Assembly: GCA_903835005.1 (NCBI GenBank)
Contig: CAILLK010000073.1
Span: 1 to 64,000, forward strand
Direction: 5' to 3'
From: an uncultured Bacteroidota bacterium
Lineage (GTDB): Bacteria; Bacteroidota; Bacteroidia; Chitinophagales; Chitinophagaceae
DNA: 64,000 nucleotides
Below the pieces are notes generated by a model. It had not been told where the DNA came from, made no database searches, and saw only the letters and a program-made list of their open reading frames with translations. Each line of letters starts with the position of its first letter. Position 1 is the stretch's first letter. The translations under genes and the position numbers were made by a program. Below are positions 1 through 9,941 of this stretch, one piece after another.

Positions 1-1
1 A

Positions 2-2854
2 TATGTACTCGACAGTTTTGGTAACCCAGTTCCGATCGGTATTGCGGGGGAATTGTATCTGGGAGGAGCAGGCATAGCCAGAGGTTACCTGAACAGACCG
101 GAACTAACTTTAGAACGGTTTGTGACTGATCCTTTTGTAGAAGATGCCTCCAGACATAATGGTTTTAACAGGCTGTATAAGACAGGTGACATTGTTCGCT
201 GGACACCTGATGGTAACCTCGATTATATCGGCAGAAATGATAATCAGGTTAAGATCCGGGGGGTCAGAATTGAGTTGGGCGAGATTGAATATGCTCTCCT
301 TCAGATTCCCGGAATAATACATAGTTGCGTCCTGGTAAAAGAAAGAAAAACAGATTCAGGTGTTTCAAAATATATCGCAGCATATTATGTTTTAGGTGAT
401 GAAGTGTCGGGGCCTTCTGAAGCTGATATTCAGTTTAATTTGTCCACTGTTCTCCCGGAATATATGGTACCGGCTGTGTTCATTCCAATTGAATCCATGC
501 CACTTACCATAAATGGAAAGTTAGACAGATCTGCCTTGCCGGAACCAGGTATCAGACAAATGCAATCTGAATTTCAGGCGCCTTCTGGCGATGTGGAAAT
601 ACTGTTGTCGCGCATATTTCAGGATGTTCTTGGTTTGGAATGTGTTGGTGCTGGTGATGATTTCTTCAGAATTGGTGGCGATTCTATTTTGAGTATTCAG
701 GTATCCGGTAGGATTAGACAAGCAGGTTTCAATATACAGGTTCGGGATATTTTTGAGTATAGAACAATTCGAAATATTGCAGTACAGCTTATAAGCAGAA
801 CTTCAGATTCAATTATTAAAACAGAACAGGGGGTCTTAACTGGTACATTCGGATTACTTCCCGTTCAGCAATGGTTTACAGAGCAGGTAGAAACAGGTGC
901 TATGGGGGCACCGGATCATTGGAATCAAAGTTTCCTGATTAAAGTGCCTGTATTAGACATGCTTAAACTGAAGCTGGCACTTGATGCTTTGATGGAATAT
1001 CACGATGTTTTGCGCATAAGGTTTAGAAGAGAGTCATCTGATCTTCAGGATGGTTTAAGCTGGGAACAGGAATATAAACCAGTAATGGGGGCTTGTCCAT
1101 TTAAGATGCTTGATATAAGTGAATATGTTGCTGAAGAAGTGCAACATATACTTACAGGCTGGCAATCTGGTTTCCATCTGGAAAGCGGACCTCTCTTTCA
1201 GATAGGTTATTTGCATGGTTATAAAGACGGAAGCGCCAGGCTCTTTCTTGCATTGCACCATCTTATTGTTGACTCAGTGAGCTGGCGTATCCTGACTGAA
1301 GATATCATGATGCTGTATGCAGGCAAAGAACTTCCCTCCAAAGGTAGCAGTTATCGTCAGTGGGTTACTTCAGTTCGCAACTATGCACTTCGCAACCCGG
1401 CTGAGAGAACTTACTGGAAGGGTCAGATAAAAAATATTCCGAAGGAGCCACTTGCCGGACTCAGGGAAGAACCCACTGCTGCTTTTTTGGAGATAGACAG
1501 GGATATTACAAAATCACTTTTGCAGGAAGCGTCAAAGGCGCATCAGACAGAGATAAACGATCTGCTCCTAACTGCTCTGGCGTATGCACTTAAAGACATT
1601 AATGGTCAGGATGTACAGTGTATAATGCTAGAAGGTCATGGAAGGGAAGATATTGACCCGGCCATGGATACAAGCCATACTGTTGGATGGTTTACTACAA
1701 TGTTTCCGGTAAAGCTGGAACTTCAGGATAGCCTTAAGATGAGTATAGAATTCATTAAAGAAAGTATCAGGAACATACCGTCCAAAGGAATAGGTTTCGG
1801 AATATTTGCAGCCCAGTCAGGTTCCGGTTTTACATTTGGAGACCTGCCGGCGATCAGCTTTAATTATCTGGGCCAGCTTGATGCTGCAGAGGGATACTGG
1901 CAGATATTGCCAGGTGGCAGTGGTAATAGTTCAAGCCCGCTCAACAAGGACAGAAACTATATCAATATCAATGGCATGGTCCAAAATGGCGAGCTGATGT
2001 TCAGTGTGGTTACCCGGTTAGGTTCAGAAAAGACTGATCGGCTTGCTGAGGCGCTTAAAGAAAATCTTATACATATCGTCAGCTATTGTGAAGAACATTA
2101 CCTCCTTAACGGCCCAGGCTTCACACCAAGTGATTTCAAAGATTTCATTCCATATGAAATTATTAACGGCCACCTTGAGGAAGATCCGGTTTTTATTTTA
2201 CCACCAGGCGGCGGTGGTGCAGAATCTTATTATGACAATATTGTGCCTGGCCTGAAGAACAGGAAAATTGTTCTGTTCAACAATTACTTTTATTACTTAA
2301 GGAAAAAGAAGATAAACATCGATGATTATACTATAGAACACCTTTCTATGTACTACAGACTGTTGGTACGTAGTTTACAACCAGAAGGTAAATACACCAT
2401 TCTTGGATGGAGTTTTGGGGGCTTGCTGGCTTTTGAAATTGCTATGCAACTGACAAAAGAAGGTGCTGAAATAAATAAGCTCATACTGCTTGATAGTTTC
2501 TTCAGTTTAAGGGATGCAGACCGCTATCTACCTGAGGAGTATGTTGAACTAACAAGGAAGACTTTAAATTACAGATACGAAAAGCAATTTACTTCTGTAG
2601 GATTTGAAATTGTATTGTTCAAGGCAAGAAAGGAATTTCATGATATAGATGTGATTGCGGATATAGAAGTAAGTGAAAAAGAAATATTTAAGGGATATGT
2701 TAAACATTACCTTGAAACTGAGTATAACGGTATTGATAAACTTTTTGTTAATGGCTTAAATCAGGTAAAGGACCATATTGTGGTCGTAGACGTTGAAACA
2801 CACCATAATAATGTTCCTTATGCCATCGCGGGTGATATAATTAATTATGTGTGA
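2..2854 (+). CDS. Nonribosomal peptide synthetase, C-terminal part (A-PCP-E-TE), 5' truncated by window edge
   Basis: The frame is open from base 2, so the gene starts upstream of the window; the TTG at 53 is internal. Domains in order: the end of an adenylation domain (YKTGDIVRW, the A8 motif GRNDNQVKIRGVRIELGEIE, and NGKLDR near nt 500), a peptidyl carrier domain with the phosphopantetheine serine in DDFFRIGGDSI (about nt 655-690), an epimerization domain (HHLIVDSVSW near nt 1255, EGHGRE near nt 1628, VGWFTTMFP near nt 1682, FNYLGQLD near nt 1858), and a terminal thioesterase with GWSFGG near nt 2405. The E-type motifs distinguish it from an ordinary condensation domain. Inference: this is the termination module, which converts the last residue to the D-form and releases the peptide. 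The A-domain specificity residues lie outside the window. No other synthetase gene follows; a type II thioesterase lies about 37 kb away. Confidence 0.95.
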   Translation, partial: YVLDSFGNPVPIGIAGELYLGGAGIARGYLNRPELTLERFVTDPFVEDASRHNGFNRLYKTGDIVRWTPDGNLDYIGRNDNQVKIRGVRIELGEIEYALLQIPGIIHSCVLVKERKTDSGVSKYIAAYYVLGDEVSGPSEADIQFNLSTVLPEYMVPAVFIPIESMPLTINGKLDRSALPEPGIRQMQSEFQAPSGDVEILLSRIFQDVLGLECVGAGDDFFRIGGDSILSIQVSGRIRQAGFNIQVRDIFEYRTIRNIAVQLISRTSDSIIKTEQGVLTGTFGLLPVQQWFTEQVETGAMGAPDHWNQSFLIKVPVLDMLKLKLALDALMEYHDVLRIRFRRESSDLQDGLSWEQEYKPVMGACPFKMLDISEYVAEEVQHILTGWQSGFHLESGPLFQIGYLHGYKDGSARLFLALHHLIVDSVSWRILTEDIMMLYAGKELPSKGSSYRQWVTSVRNYALRNPAERTYWKGQIKNIPKEPLAGLREEPTAAFLEIDRDITKSLLQEASKAHQTEINDLLLTALAYALKDINGQDVQCIMLEGHGREDIDPAMDTSHTVGWFTTMFPVKLELQDSLKMSIEFIKESIRNIPSKGIGFGIFAAQSGSGFTFGDLPAISFNYLGQLDAAEGYWQILPGGSGNSSSPLNKDRNYININGMVQNGELMFSVVTRLGSEKTDRLAEALKENLIHIVSYCEEHYLLNGPGFTPSDFKDFIPYEIINGHLEEDPVFILPPGGGGAESYYDNIVPGLKNRKIVLFNNYFYYLRKKKINIDDYTIEHLSMYYRLLVRSLQPEGKYTILGWSFGGLLAFEIAMQLTKEGAEINKLILLDSFFSLRDADRYLPEEYVELTRKTLNYRYEKQFTSVGFEIVLFKARKEFHDIDVIADIEVSEKEIFKGYVKHYLETEYNGIDKLFVNGLNQVKDHIVVVDVETHHNNVPYAIAGDIINYV

Positions 2855-2974
2855 AGCAAAACAGATAGGTTGATCGGAATCAGGATTCATGAAATATTAA
2901 TGCCATAGTAACAGATCTTTTTATCCTGTTATGATGGTTTATGGATTATCTTTATTCTTTAAAATTTTTTTGTA

Positions 2975-4582
2975 ATGAAGAATAAATTCCTTTTGGTAGC
3001 TGCTATCGCAATTATAGGTGTGGCCGCACTGAGTTATTTCTGTTTGCCTGTGTTGTGGCTCTATGTAATAGTCATGCCGCTTTTCCTAATTGGTATACTG
3101 GATATGTACCAGGCACACCATAGTATTTTACGGAATTTCCCTGTGCTTGGCCATATACGGTTCATTATGGAAAAAATCAGGCCCGAGATTTACCAGTATT
3201 TTGTAGAAAGCGATAAAGACGGAGCACCTTTCAACCGGCTTACCCGCAGCCAAATTTACCGTAGGGCCAAGAAGCTGGATGATACCACCCCCTTCGGTAC
3301 CCAACTCGATGTCTATGCTCCGGGCTACGAATGGCTGAGCCATAGTATAGCTCCTTTTGGTCATACTGAGCTGAATTTCGATCCCAGGGTAAAAGTGGGA
3401 GGTCCAGATTGTAAGCAACCTTATTCCGCAAGTATTTTCAATATATCAGCTATGAGTTTCGGTTCCCTGAGTCAGAATGCCATACTGGCATTGAATGGTG
3501 GCGCTAAACTCAGCAACTTTGCCCACAATACAGGTGAAGGTGGCCTGAGTGATTATCACCTGCAGCCGGGTGGTGATATCATATGGCAGATAGGAACCGG
3601 TTATTTCAGTTGCCGTAACCAGGATGGCTCATTCAGTCCGGCAGCTTTTGCCGAGCGGGCGGTATTGCCTCAGGTGAAGATGATTGAGATCAAACTCTCT
3701 CAAGGAGCTAAGCCGGGCCATGGAGGTATTTTACCTGCTGCAAAGGTAACATCCGAGATAGCACGTATACGCCTGGTAGCAATGGGCCAGGATGTACTCT
3801 CGCCACCCGGCCATACTGCATTTTCAACTCCCTTTGAAATGGTAGACTTTATTCAGAAACTCAGGGACCTTTCGGGTGGTAAACCTGTTGGTTTTAAAAT
3901 ATGTATAGGGCACCGTAGTGAGTTTATAGCTATCTGCAAGGCAATGGTAAGTAAGAGCATATATGCCGATTTCATAACAGTGGATGGCGGCGAAGGAGGT
4001 ACGGGTGCAGCTCCAATGGAATTTACTGATTCGGTCGGTATGCCGCTTCGCGATGCACTGGCCTTTGTATATGATGTTTTGAAGGGTTTTGGAATAAAAA
4101 AGCATATTAAAATCATTGCTTCAGGCAAGGTAACTTCCGGTTTTGAGATGGTGAAGCATTTTGCTATGGGTGCAGATATGTGCAACAGTGCAAGGGGCAT
4201 GATGATGGCGCTGGGTTGTATTCAGGCACTGCAGTGCAATACCAATACCTGCCCTACAGGTGTGGCCACACAGGATAAGGACCTGATGCGCGGCCTCGTG
4301 GTGAGCGACAAAAAAACGAGGGTCGCCAACTTCCACAACGAAACAGTGAAGAGCGCTGTTGAAATGATGGGTGCAGCCGGGCTTAAAGGCCCAGACGACC
4401 TTCACAGATGGCATATTCACCGCAGGGTATCTCAGAATACCATTGAAACCTATTCAGATACGTATCCTTATATCCCTACCGGCAGCCTGCTTCAGGAGCC
4501 TTATCCCGAAAAATACCAGTTTCATATGCATATAAGCCGGGCCGATACTTTTATACCTGATTATAGTATGATGCTTAATTGA
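2975..4582 (+). CDS. FMN-binding glutamate synthase family protein
   Basis: A 535-residue homologue of the central and FMN-binding domains of the large glutamate synthase subunit, without the amidotransferase part. The first 45 residues form two hydrophobic segments, so it is probably membrane anchored with the barrel in the cytoplasm. The FMN-barrel signatures KPGHGGILP and DGGEGGTGAAP are present. A cysteine cluster (C415, C421 and C426, in the motif CNTNTCPTG) matches the 3Fe-4S ligands of GltB. Members of this stand-alone family are common, but their reaction is not well established, so glutamate formation should not be assumed. It starts at an ATG 120 bp after the NRPS stop and is probably a separate transcription unit. 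Confidence 0.9.
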   Translation: MKNKFLLVAAIAIIGVAALSYFCLPVLWLYVIVMPLFLIGILDMYQAHHSILRNFPVLGHIRFIMEKIRPEIYQYFVESDKDGAPFNRLTRSQIYRRAKKLDDTTPFGTQLDVYAPGYEWLSHSIAPFGHTELNFDPRVKVGGPDCKQPYSASIFNISAMSFGSLSQNAILALNGGAKLSNFAHNTGEGGLSDYHLQPGGDIIWQIGTGYFSCRNQDGSFSPAAFAERAVLPQVKMIEIKLSQGAKPGHGGILPAAKVTSEIARIRLVAMGQDVLSPPGHTAFSTPFEMVDFIQKLRDLSGGKPVGFKICIGHRSEFIAICKAMVSKSIYADFITVDGGEGGTGAAPMEFTDSVGMPLRDALAFVYDVLKGFGIKKHIKIIASGKVTSGFEMVKHFAMGADMCNSARGMMMALGCIQALQCNTNTCPTGVATQDKDLMRGLVVSDKKTRVANFHNETVKSAVEMMGAAGLKGPDDLHRWHIHRRVSQNTIETYSDTYPYIPTGSLLQEPYPEKYQFHMHISRADTFIPDYSMMLN

Positions 4583-4650
4583 TAATGATAGCTGTTAATA
4601 GGTGAAGAAAACAGTATAAAAATCGGGTAATCAGAATTATTCTGAATTAT

Positions 4651-4682
4651 TTTGTTCACTTCAATTATTTCCCATACCTTTG
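4651..4682 (+). promoter_or_regulatory. Bacteroidota-type promoter for rpmH-rnpA-yidD
   Basis: TTTG at 4651-4654 and TACCTTTG at 4675-4682 are separated by 20 bp. This matches the Bacteroidota primary sigma factor consensus TTTG / TAnnTTTG. The -7 element lies 35 bp before the rpmH ATG, leaving a short leader. Confidence 0.7.
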
Positions 4683-4717
4683 CACTCCCTTGAAAAAGGG
4701 GGTAAATAAGAATTAAT

Positions 4718-4873
4718 ATGAAACGTACATATCAACCGCACCGCCGCAGCCGCAAATCAGTTCATGGGTTCCGCAAGCGTATGGAATCTGCCAACGGCCG
4801 TAAAGTACTGGCATCGCGCCGCGCCAAAGGTCGTCATAAACTGACCGTATCTGACGAACGCCGCCTGAAGTAA
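4718..4873 (+). CDS. rpmH: 50S ribosomal protein L34
   Basis: A 51-residue, very basic protein beginning [20 protein letters not shown], typical of bacterial L34, a late-assembling component of the large ribosomal subunit. Its length is normal (the family is about 44-52 residues). It heads the conserved cluster rpmH-rnpA-yidD: rnpA starts 12 bp after its stop. A good promoter match sits 35 bp upstream, so the three genes are probably co-transcribed. Confidence 0.97.
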   Translation: MKRTYQPHRRSRKSVHGFRKRMESANGRKVLASRRAKGRHKLTVSDERRLK

Positions 4874-4885
4874 ACATCAATATCA

Positions 4886-5299
4886 ATGGCCATTCGTTAT
4901 ACTTTCAAGGTATATGAGCGGCTCAAGCGAGAGCAGCATATTTCTACGCTTTTCCACTCAGGGAAAGCGTTTTCTGTTTTTCCGGTAAGATTCATTTATC
5001 TGCTGCTTCCCCGCACGAATGCAGATAATGCTCCGGTAATGACAGGTTTTTCTGTGCCCAAAAAAAAATTCCGCAGTTCTGTTCACAGGCATCGTATACG
5101 CAGGCTTTTGGCTGAAGCATGGCGGCTCAATAAGCACCTTCTTTATGCAAATGTAGCAGCGGAAAAGCAACTACACTTATTCCTTATCTTTACAGATGTT
5201 AAAATGCCTGAGTACGAAACGGTTTCAACGGCTGTAACAAAGGGAATCAATAATTTATCAGAAACCATACTAAAGGCCGGCAATAAAACCATTGAGTAA
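4886..5299 (+). CDS. rnpA: Ribonuclease P protein component
   Basis: A 137-residue basic protein that binds the RNase P RNA and helps it recognise and cleave precursor tRNA leaders. The conserved region is [19 protein letters not shown] (about residues 53-71), corresponding to the family RNR motif, here with H in place of N. It lies in the usual place between rpmH and yidD, 12 bp after rpmH. Its last 8 bp overlap the TTG start of yidD, which suggests translational coupling. Confidence 0.93.
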   Translation: MAIRYTFKVYERLKREQHISTLFHSGKAFSVFPVRFIYLLLPRTNADNAPVMTGFSVPKKKFRSSVHRHRIRRLLAEAWRLNKHLLYANVAAEKQLHLFLIFTDVKMPEYETVSTAVTKGINNLSETILKAGNKTIE

Positions 5300-5513
5300 A
5301 ATCTTCTCTATATTATTACTGGGCCTCATCCGGTTTTACCAGGGTGCCATCTCTCCATTTTTGGGAGCCCGTTGCCGGTTCACACCCACTTGCAGCGCCT
5401 ACGGCATGGAAGCGATAAAAAAGTACGGCCCATTCAAGGGAGGCTGGCTAACCTTGAAACGATTTGGCTCGTGCCACCCGTGGGGCAGGCATGGTTATGA
5501 TCCGGTGCCATAA
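5292..5513 (+). CDS. yidD: Membrane protein insertion efficiency factor YidD
   Basis: A 73-residue member of the YidD family, which assists YidC/Sec-dependent insertion of inner-membrane proteins. The diagnostic cysteine region [10 protein letters not shown] is present, followed by the conserved block [19 protein letters not shown] hydrophobic, amphipathic N-terminus precedes it. The start is TTG, inside the last codons of rnpA; no ATG gives the conserved N-terminus. The gene order is the standard one. Confidence 0.93.
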   Translation: MSKIFSILLLGLIRFYQGAISPFLGARCRFTPTCSAYGMEAIKKYGPFKGGWLTLKRFGSCHPWGRHGYDPVP

Positions 5514-5544
5514 TCTTTAATAACATAATACGAAAGGAGGATAA

Positions 5545-5577
5545 ATGCCTCTTAAATACTTCTTGGAATATCTGTAA
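5545..5577 (+). CDS. Possible 10-residue leader peptide with strong Shine-Dalgarno sequence
   Basis: A 10-codon frame (MPLKYFLEYL, then TAA) starts 5 bp after GAAAGGAGG (5532-5540), a near-perfect anti-16S match. Such sites are rare in this window. It lies between yidD and the large surface-protein gene. It could be a leader peptide, a translation-coupling element, or chance. No family is recognised. Confidence 0.22.
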   Translation: MPLKYFLEYL

Positions 5578-5646
5578 TTAGAAATCTTTCTACAAATTGT
5601 AAAATTATCTTAAAATAATATTAATTTCGGCTTAAAATAGGGTAGC

Positions 5647-8600
5647 ATGATAAAAACACGTTTACTTATAGCTTTAACCTTTTTGGCATTTGGGTTTTCT
5701 GCAAGTGCGCAAAATGATATTATTGAAACAATTGCTGGTACTTCCGGATTTTGCTTTTCTGGTTGCTGGGCAGGTGATGGTAGCCCCGCCAGTGCTTCAG
5801 GTACTGTGAAAATGAGTTCCCCCTATATGATAGCAATGACATCTTCGGGCGATCTATATATTGCCGACAACGGGAATGATTGCATTCGTAAGATAACTGC
5901 TGCAACAGGTATCATATCAACCATTGCAGGAACCGGAACATCGGGTGGTTTCTCAGGAGACGGCGGGCAGGCCACAGCAGCCAAATTAGGTGCAGCCGGT
6001 GGGCCAAATCCAGGTGTTGTTGGTATAACAGTAGATGCCGCTGGTAACAACCTGTATATTTGTGATGGATCAAATAACCGTATCCGCCAGGTGGTACTTT
6101 CTACCGGTATCATTAATACTATTGCCGGGAATGGTACTGCAGGTTTTGGCGGTGATGGCGGACCTGCTACAGCTGCTACCTGTGAACTTAGTGCGCCAAG
6201 GGGTATCGCTGTGGATGCTTTAGGAGACCTTTATTTTTCGGATGCCGGCACTAACCGGATTCGTTTTATTTCTGGAGTTTCTGGTGCAATTGTTACTATA
6301 GCAGGCAATGGAACTGCTGGATATTTGGCTGATGGTGTTGCTGCTACAAGTACAGAAATTAATAATCCACGTGGTATTTGTGTAGATGGTTCTGGCAATG
6401 TTTATTTTGCCGATTATAGCAACAACAGGGTAAGAAAGATTGCCGTTGGTACAGACATAATTACAACTGTTGCGGGCAACGGCACTGCAGGATTTACAGG
6501 CGATGGTGGCCTGGCCTCTGCCGCTACATGTGAGCTTAAGGGGCCTACTGATGTGCGTCTTGACGCAGCTGGTAATCTGTATATCGTGGATAATGGCAAT
6601 AACCGCATAAGGATGGTTAATACATCAGGCATCATATCAACTATAGCAGGTTCAGCATCTGCTGCAGGTTGGGCAGGTGATGGCAGCCTTGCTACAGTAG
6701 CAGCAGTTAAAATGAATGCTCCCTCATCAATTGCAGTAGATGCTTCAGGGAGGTTTTATTACATTTCAGACCGTTCGAACAATTTAATCAGAGAAGTAAA
6801 ACCAAACAGTATACCCTATTTCACAGGTGGAACAAGACAGTCAATAACCATGTGTGAAAATGCTACCGGCGACAGCTTAAAAACCTTGCTGGCCGTTATT
6901 GATTCAGATCAGAAGCAAACCCTTACCTGGAGCGGAGGCGCCTGGACGCCAATCAATGGAACTGTTGGTCTGGCAGGTACCGCTGCTACTACCGGAGGTT
7001 CTGTGCAGATAGGAGGCTTATATTATCTGCCCAATGCAGGATATAGCGGCGCGGATAGTTTCACTGTGCAGGTAAGTGATGGTATAAGCACATCCACCGA
7101 TACTATAATAGTTACAATTAATCCAATACCGGTTGTTGCGCCATTTACGGGTTCGGGTCCGGTATGTGTTGGCGCTTCAATTGTGCTTGGTGAAACAACC
7201 ACCGGTGGTACATGGAGCGAAAGCACGGGTAATACATCAGTTACAGGGGGCACGGTAAATGGTCTGATTGCGGGGTCCGATGTAATCAGTTATACATTAA
7301 CTACAGCCTGCGGAACATCAACTGCCTCACTTAATGTTACAGTTATACCTGCACCTGATGCCGGAACCATTCTGGGCTCATCCTCGGTATGTTCAGGAGG
7401 CACTACCGTGCTTACTGATGCAGCTACCGGAGGTACCTGGAGCGCAAGTAATGGAAATGCTTCGGTTGCCGGTGGTACAGTTACCGGCATTACTGCAGGT
7501 ACTTCAGATGTTATCAGCTATGCTGTAACTAATGCTTGTGGTACTGCAACAACTTCAGTTACGGTCAATATCATTACCACAATAGGTGGAGGATCTGTTC
7601 TTACTGGCCTGTCTGCAGTATGCCAGGGTTCATCAATTGTTCTCACAAATCCGAATGGTGGAGGCACCTGGAGTGAGAGCACTGGTAATTCCTCTGTAAC
7701 CGGAGGTACTGTGACCGGTGTTGCTGGGGGTACAGACATAATTACTTATGCATTATCAAATGCCTGCGGTACCAATAATATTACCAAGACCATTACTGTG
7801 AATCCGTTACCAAATGCTGGTGTAATAACAGGTCTTAACAATGTTTGCCTGGCGGGCACTTTACCTCTGGCCGATGCTGCTCCGGGCGGTACCTGGAGCG
7901 CAAGCAATGCCCATGCTACTGTTTCCGGCACAGGGTTGGTAACCGGTGTTACCGTAGGCGTAGTTGTTATTTCCTATACAGTCAGCAATGGTTGCGGAGC
8001 ATCGCATGCTACATCCACCGTCAATGTGATATCCTCGCCTTCCGCAGGCACAATAACGGGTTCGGCTACCGTTTGCCAGAGCGGAACATCAGTTCTTACC
8101 GATGCTACTATGGGTGGCACCTGGACTTCACTTAATGCGAATGCTACTGTAGCGGGTGGCACTGTAACTGGAGTTACAAGCGGAACTGATGTTATCTCTT
8201 ATACCGTCAGTACATCATGCGGAACTGCCTATGCTACAAAATCAATTACTATTAATCCGCTACCTGCGCCTGCAGTAATAGGTGGCTTGTCATACGTCTG
8301 TCTCGGTGCTACGACCTCTTTGAGCGATGCTACAACAGGAGGTGTGTGGAGTGTGAGCAATACCAATGCATCCATAACAGGATCGGGACTTGTTTCAGGT
8401 TTGGTGGCCGGCCAGGATACAATAAACTACAGCGTAACTAATGGTTGCGGAACTACAACAGTTACGGTCAATATGAGCATCAATACAGTTGTAACCCCGG
8501 CTATCAGTTTTTCTGCCAGCCCCGGCTTTACTACCTGCCCGTCTACTTCTGTTACCTATACTGCCAACCCTGTAAATGGTGGTGGCGCTCCTGTATACCA

Positions 8601-9825
8601 GTGGGCTGTTAATGGATCTGTGCTGGGCAGTGGTGCGGCATTTATCTATACGCCGTCCAATGGCGACCATATAAGCTGTAAAATGAGCAGTAGTCTGAGT
8701 TGTATCTCCGCTACTGCAGTTTCTGATACTGTAGCGGTGGTTGTAAACCCTTCATTGGTGCCAACTGTACATATTACTGATGGCGTTTATGGAGACACGG
8801 TATGCACAGGAAATACAATAACATATACAGCTACTGAAACAAATGGTGGTACTGCACCTACTTACCAATGGAACGTAAATGGTTCGGTTTATTCATTCAG
8901 TAATCCGTTTAGTTATGTTCCAGCCAATGGTGATATTGTTACCTGCTTGCTTACCAGTAATTATGTTTGCCCGTTGCCTGCCACTGTAACCAGCAACACC
9001 ATTACAATGACAGTAAACACCACTGAAACCCCAACTGTAAATATTACAGTAGCGCCGGGCAGCACAATTTGTGAAGGAGGAACAGCCACTTTCACTGCTC
9101 ATTCACTTTATGGTGGACCAGCACCTTTCTTCAGGTGGAGTAAAAATGGTGTGAATGTGGCAACCGGGCCGGAATACATTTATATTCCATCCAATGGCGA
9201 TGTTGTTTACGCTATGCTCTCCAGCAGCGCTACCTGCAGCTTGCTGGATTCTGTATTCAGTAATAATATTACGATGGCTGTGCTTGTACCATCGGTCATT
9301 GCTATTAGTATTAGCTCTTCACCAGGTAATACGGTTTCGGTTCATCAGGATGATACACTGACTGCCGTAGTTACCGGCACTTTAAGCCCTAATTATCAAT
9401 GGTTCGTAAATGGCGGTGCTGTTTCCGGTGCCACAAACAGCACGTATATTGTAAACAGCAGCCTGGCAGGCACTGAATTGGTAAATTGTGTTTCAGGCGG
9501 TGGTGATGCCTGTTCCAATATTGCTATCAGTAATGTTATTTCTGTCAGTATCAGTGATGTAGGTGTGCAAATGATCAATTCAAAACAAAACGAACTTACA
9601 CTTGCCCCTAATCCTAATAAAGGCTTCTTTACCTTGAATCTGCAATCGTTTACAGATGAACCTGTAGATGTGATAGTAACCAATACTGTAGGTGAAAAAG
9701 TTCTGGAAACCGCCACCACAACCAATAAGGTAACAGATATTAAAATCAGTCAGCCTGCCGGTATTTACTTTCTGACGGCAAGAACAGCCAACAGCCGGAA
9801 TGTAGTTAAGGTTGTTGTAGAATAG
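5647..9825 (+). CDS. Secreted NHL-propeller / Ig-like repeat surface protein with T9SS sorting domain
   Basis: A 1,392-residue protein with an N-terminal signal peptide (about residues 1-21, ending SASAQ). Residues about 25-390 hold six NHL-type blades, each marked by an IAGNGTAGF...GDGG element followed by VDA.GN.Y..D..NNRIR. A cadherin-like domain follows (about 395-495). Then come six tandem Ig-like repeats of about 76 residues (nt 7117-8485; core GGTWS...CG) and four Ig-like domains with PVYQW-type cores. The last 80 residues form a type A T9SS sorting domain (LAPNPNKGFFTL ... GIYFLTA). Inference: it is exported through Sec and T9SS and anchored at the surface, acting in adhesion or binding. 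A terminator follows. The NHL architecture recurs at 11717 and 47124. Confidence 0.9.
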   Translation: MIKTRLLIALTFLAFGFSASAQNDIIETIAGTSGFCFSGCWAGDGSPASASGTVKMSSPYMIAMTSSGDLYIADNGNDCIRKITAATGIISTIAGTGTSGGFSGDGGQATAAKLGAAGGPNPGVVGITVDAAGNNLYICDGSNNRIRQVVLSTGIINTIAGNGTAGFGGDGGPATAATCELSAPRGIAVDALGDLYFSDAGTNRIRFISGVSGAIVTIAGNGTAGYLADGVAATSTEINNPRGICVDGSGNVYFADYSNNRVRKIAVGTDIITTVAGNGTAGFTGDGGLASAATCELKGPTDVRLDAAGNLYIVDNGNNRIRMVNTSGIISTIAGSASAAGWAGDGSLATVAAVKMNAPSSIAVDASGRFYYISDRSNNLIREVKPNSIPYFTGGTRQSITMCENATGDSLKTLLAVIDSDQKQTLTWSGGAWTPINGTVGLAGTAATTGGSVQIGGLYYLPNAGYSGADSFTVQVSDGISTSTDTIIVTINPIPVVAPFTGSGPVCVGASIVLGETTTGGTWSESTGNTSVTGGTVNGLIAGSDVISYTLTTACGTSTASLNVTVIPAPDAGTILGSSSVCSGGTTVLTDAATGGTWSASNGNASVAGGTVTGITAGTSDVISYAVTNACGTATTSVTVNIITTIGGGSVLTGLSAVCQGSSIVLTNPNGGGTWSESTGNSSVTGGTVTGVAGGTDIITYALSNACGTNNITKTITVNPLPNAGVITGLNNVCLAGTLPLADAAPGGTWSASNAHATVSGTGLVTGVTVGVVVISYTVSNGCGASHATSTVNVISSPSAGTITGSATVCQSGTSVLTDATMGGTWTSLNANATVAGGTVTGVTSGTDVISYTVSTSCGTAYATKSITINPLPAPAVIGGLSYVCLGATTSLSDATTGGVWSVSNTNASITGSGLVSGLVAGQDTINYSVTNGCGTTTVTVNMSINTVVTPAISFSASPGFTTCPSTSVTYTANPVNGGGAPVYQWAVNGSVLGSGAAFIYTPSNGDHISCKMSSSLSCISATAVSDTVAVVVNPSLVPTVHITDGVYGDTVCTGNTITYTATETNGGTAPTYQWNVNGSVYSFSNPFSYVPANGDIVTCLLTSNYVCPLPATVTSNTITMTVNTTETPTVNITVAPGSTICEGGTATFTAHSLYGGPAPFFRWSKNGVNVATGPEYIYIPSNGDVVYAMLSSSATCSLLDSVFSNNITMAVLVPSVIAISISSSPGNTVSVHQDDTLTAVVTGTLSPNYQWFVNGGAVSGATNSTYIVNSSLAGTELVNCVSGGGDACSNIAISNVISVSISDVGVQMINSKQNELTLAPNPNKGFFTLNLQSFTDEPVDVIVTNTVGEKVLETATTTNKVTDIKISQPAGIYFLTARTANSRNVVKVVVE

Positions 9826-9861
9826 AGATAGTTGCTGATTAAGTTATCAGTCAGAAAATGT

Positions 9862-9897
9862 TATCCTGTATTGGAGCCTGGTCTCTAATACAGGATA
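9862..9897 (+). terminator. Rho-independent terminator after the 5647 surface-protein gene
   Basis: A perfect 11-bp stem (9862-9872 with 9887-9897, sequence TATCCTGTATT) carries an inner GAG/CTC pairing. It is followed by TTTTATTAATAGTTTTTT, and it begins 37 bp after the stop codon. Confidence 0.85.
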
Positions 9898-9941
9898 TTT
9901 TATTAATAGTTTTTTATACCTTGTTACCCTAATTATTAATT

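Noticed and set aside
53-2854. TTG at 53 as the start of the NRPS gene
   Set aside because: The frame is open to the window edge and encodes conserved adenylation-domain sequence before that codon, so the true start lies outside.
7845-8135. Long frames on both strands within the Ig-repeat genes (for example 7845-8135 and many antisense frames between 27,000 and 34,000)
   Set aside because: They arise from low-complexity Gly/Thr/Ser repeats in the true frame; their translations show no signal peptide or family motif, and they lie wholly inside strong genes.
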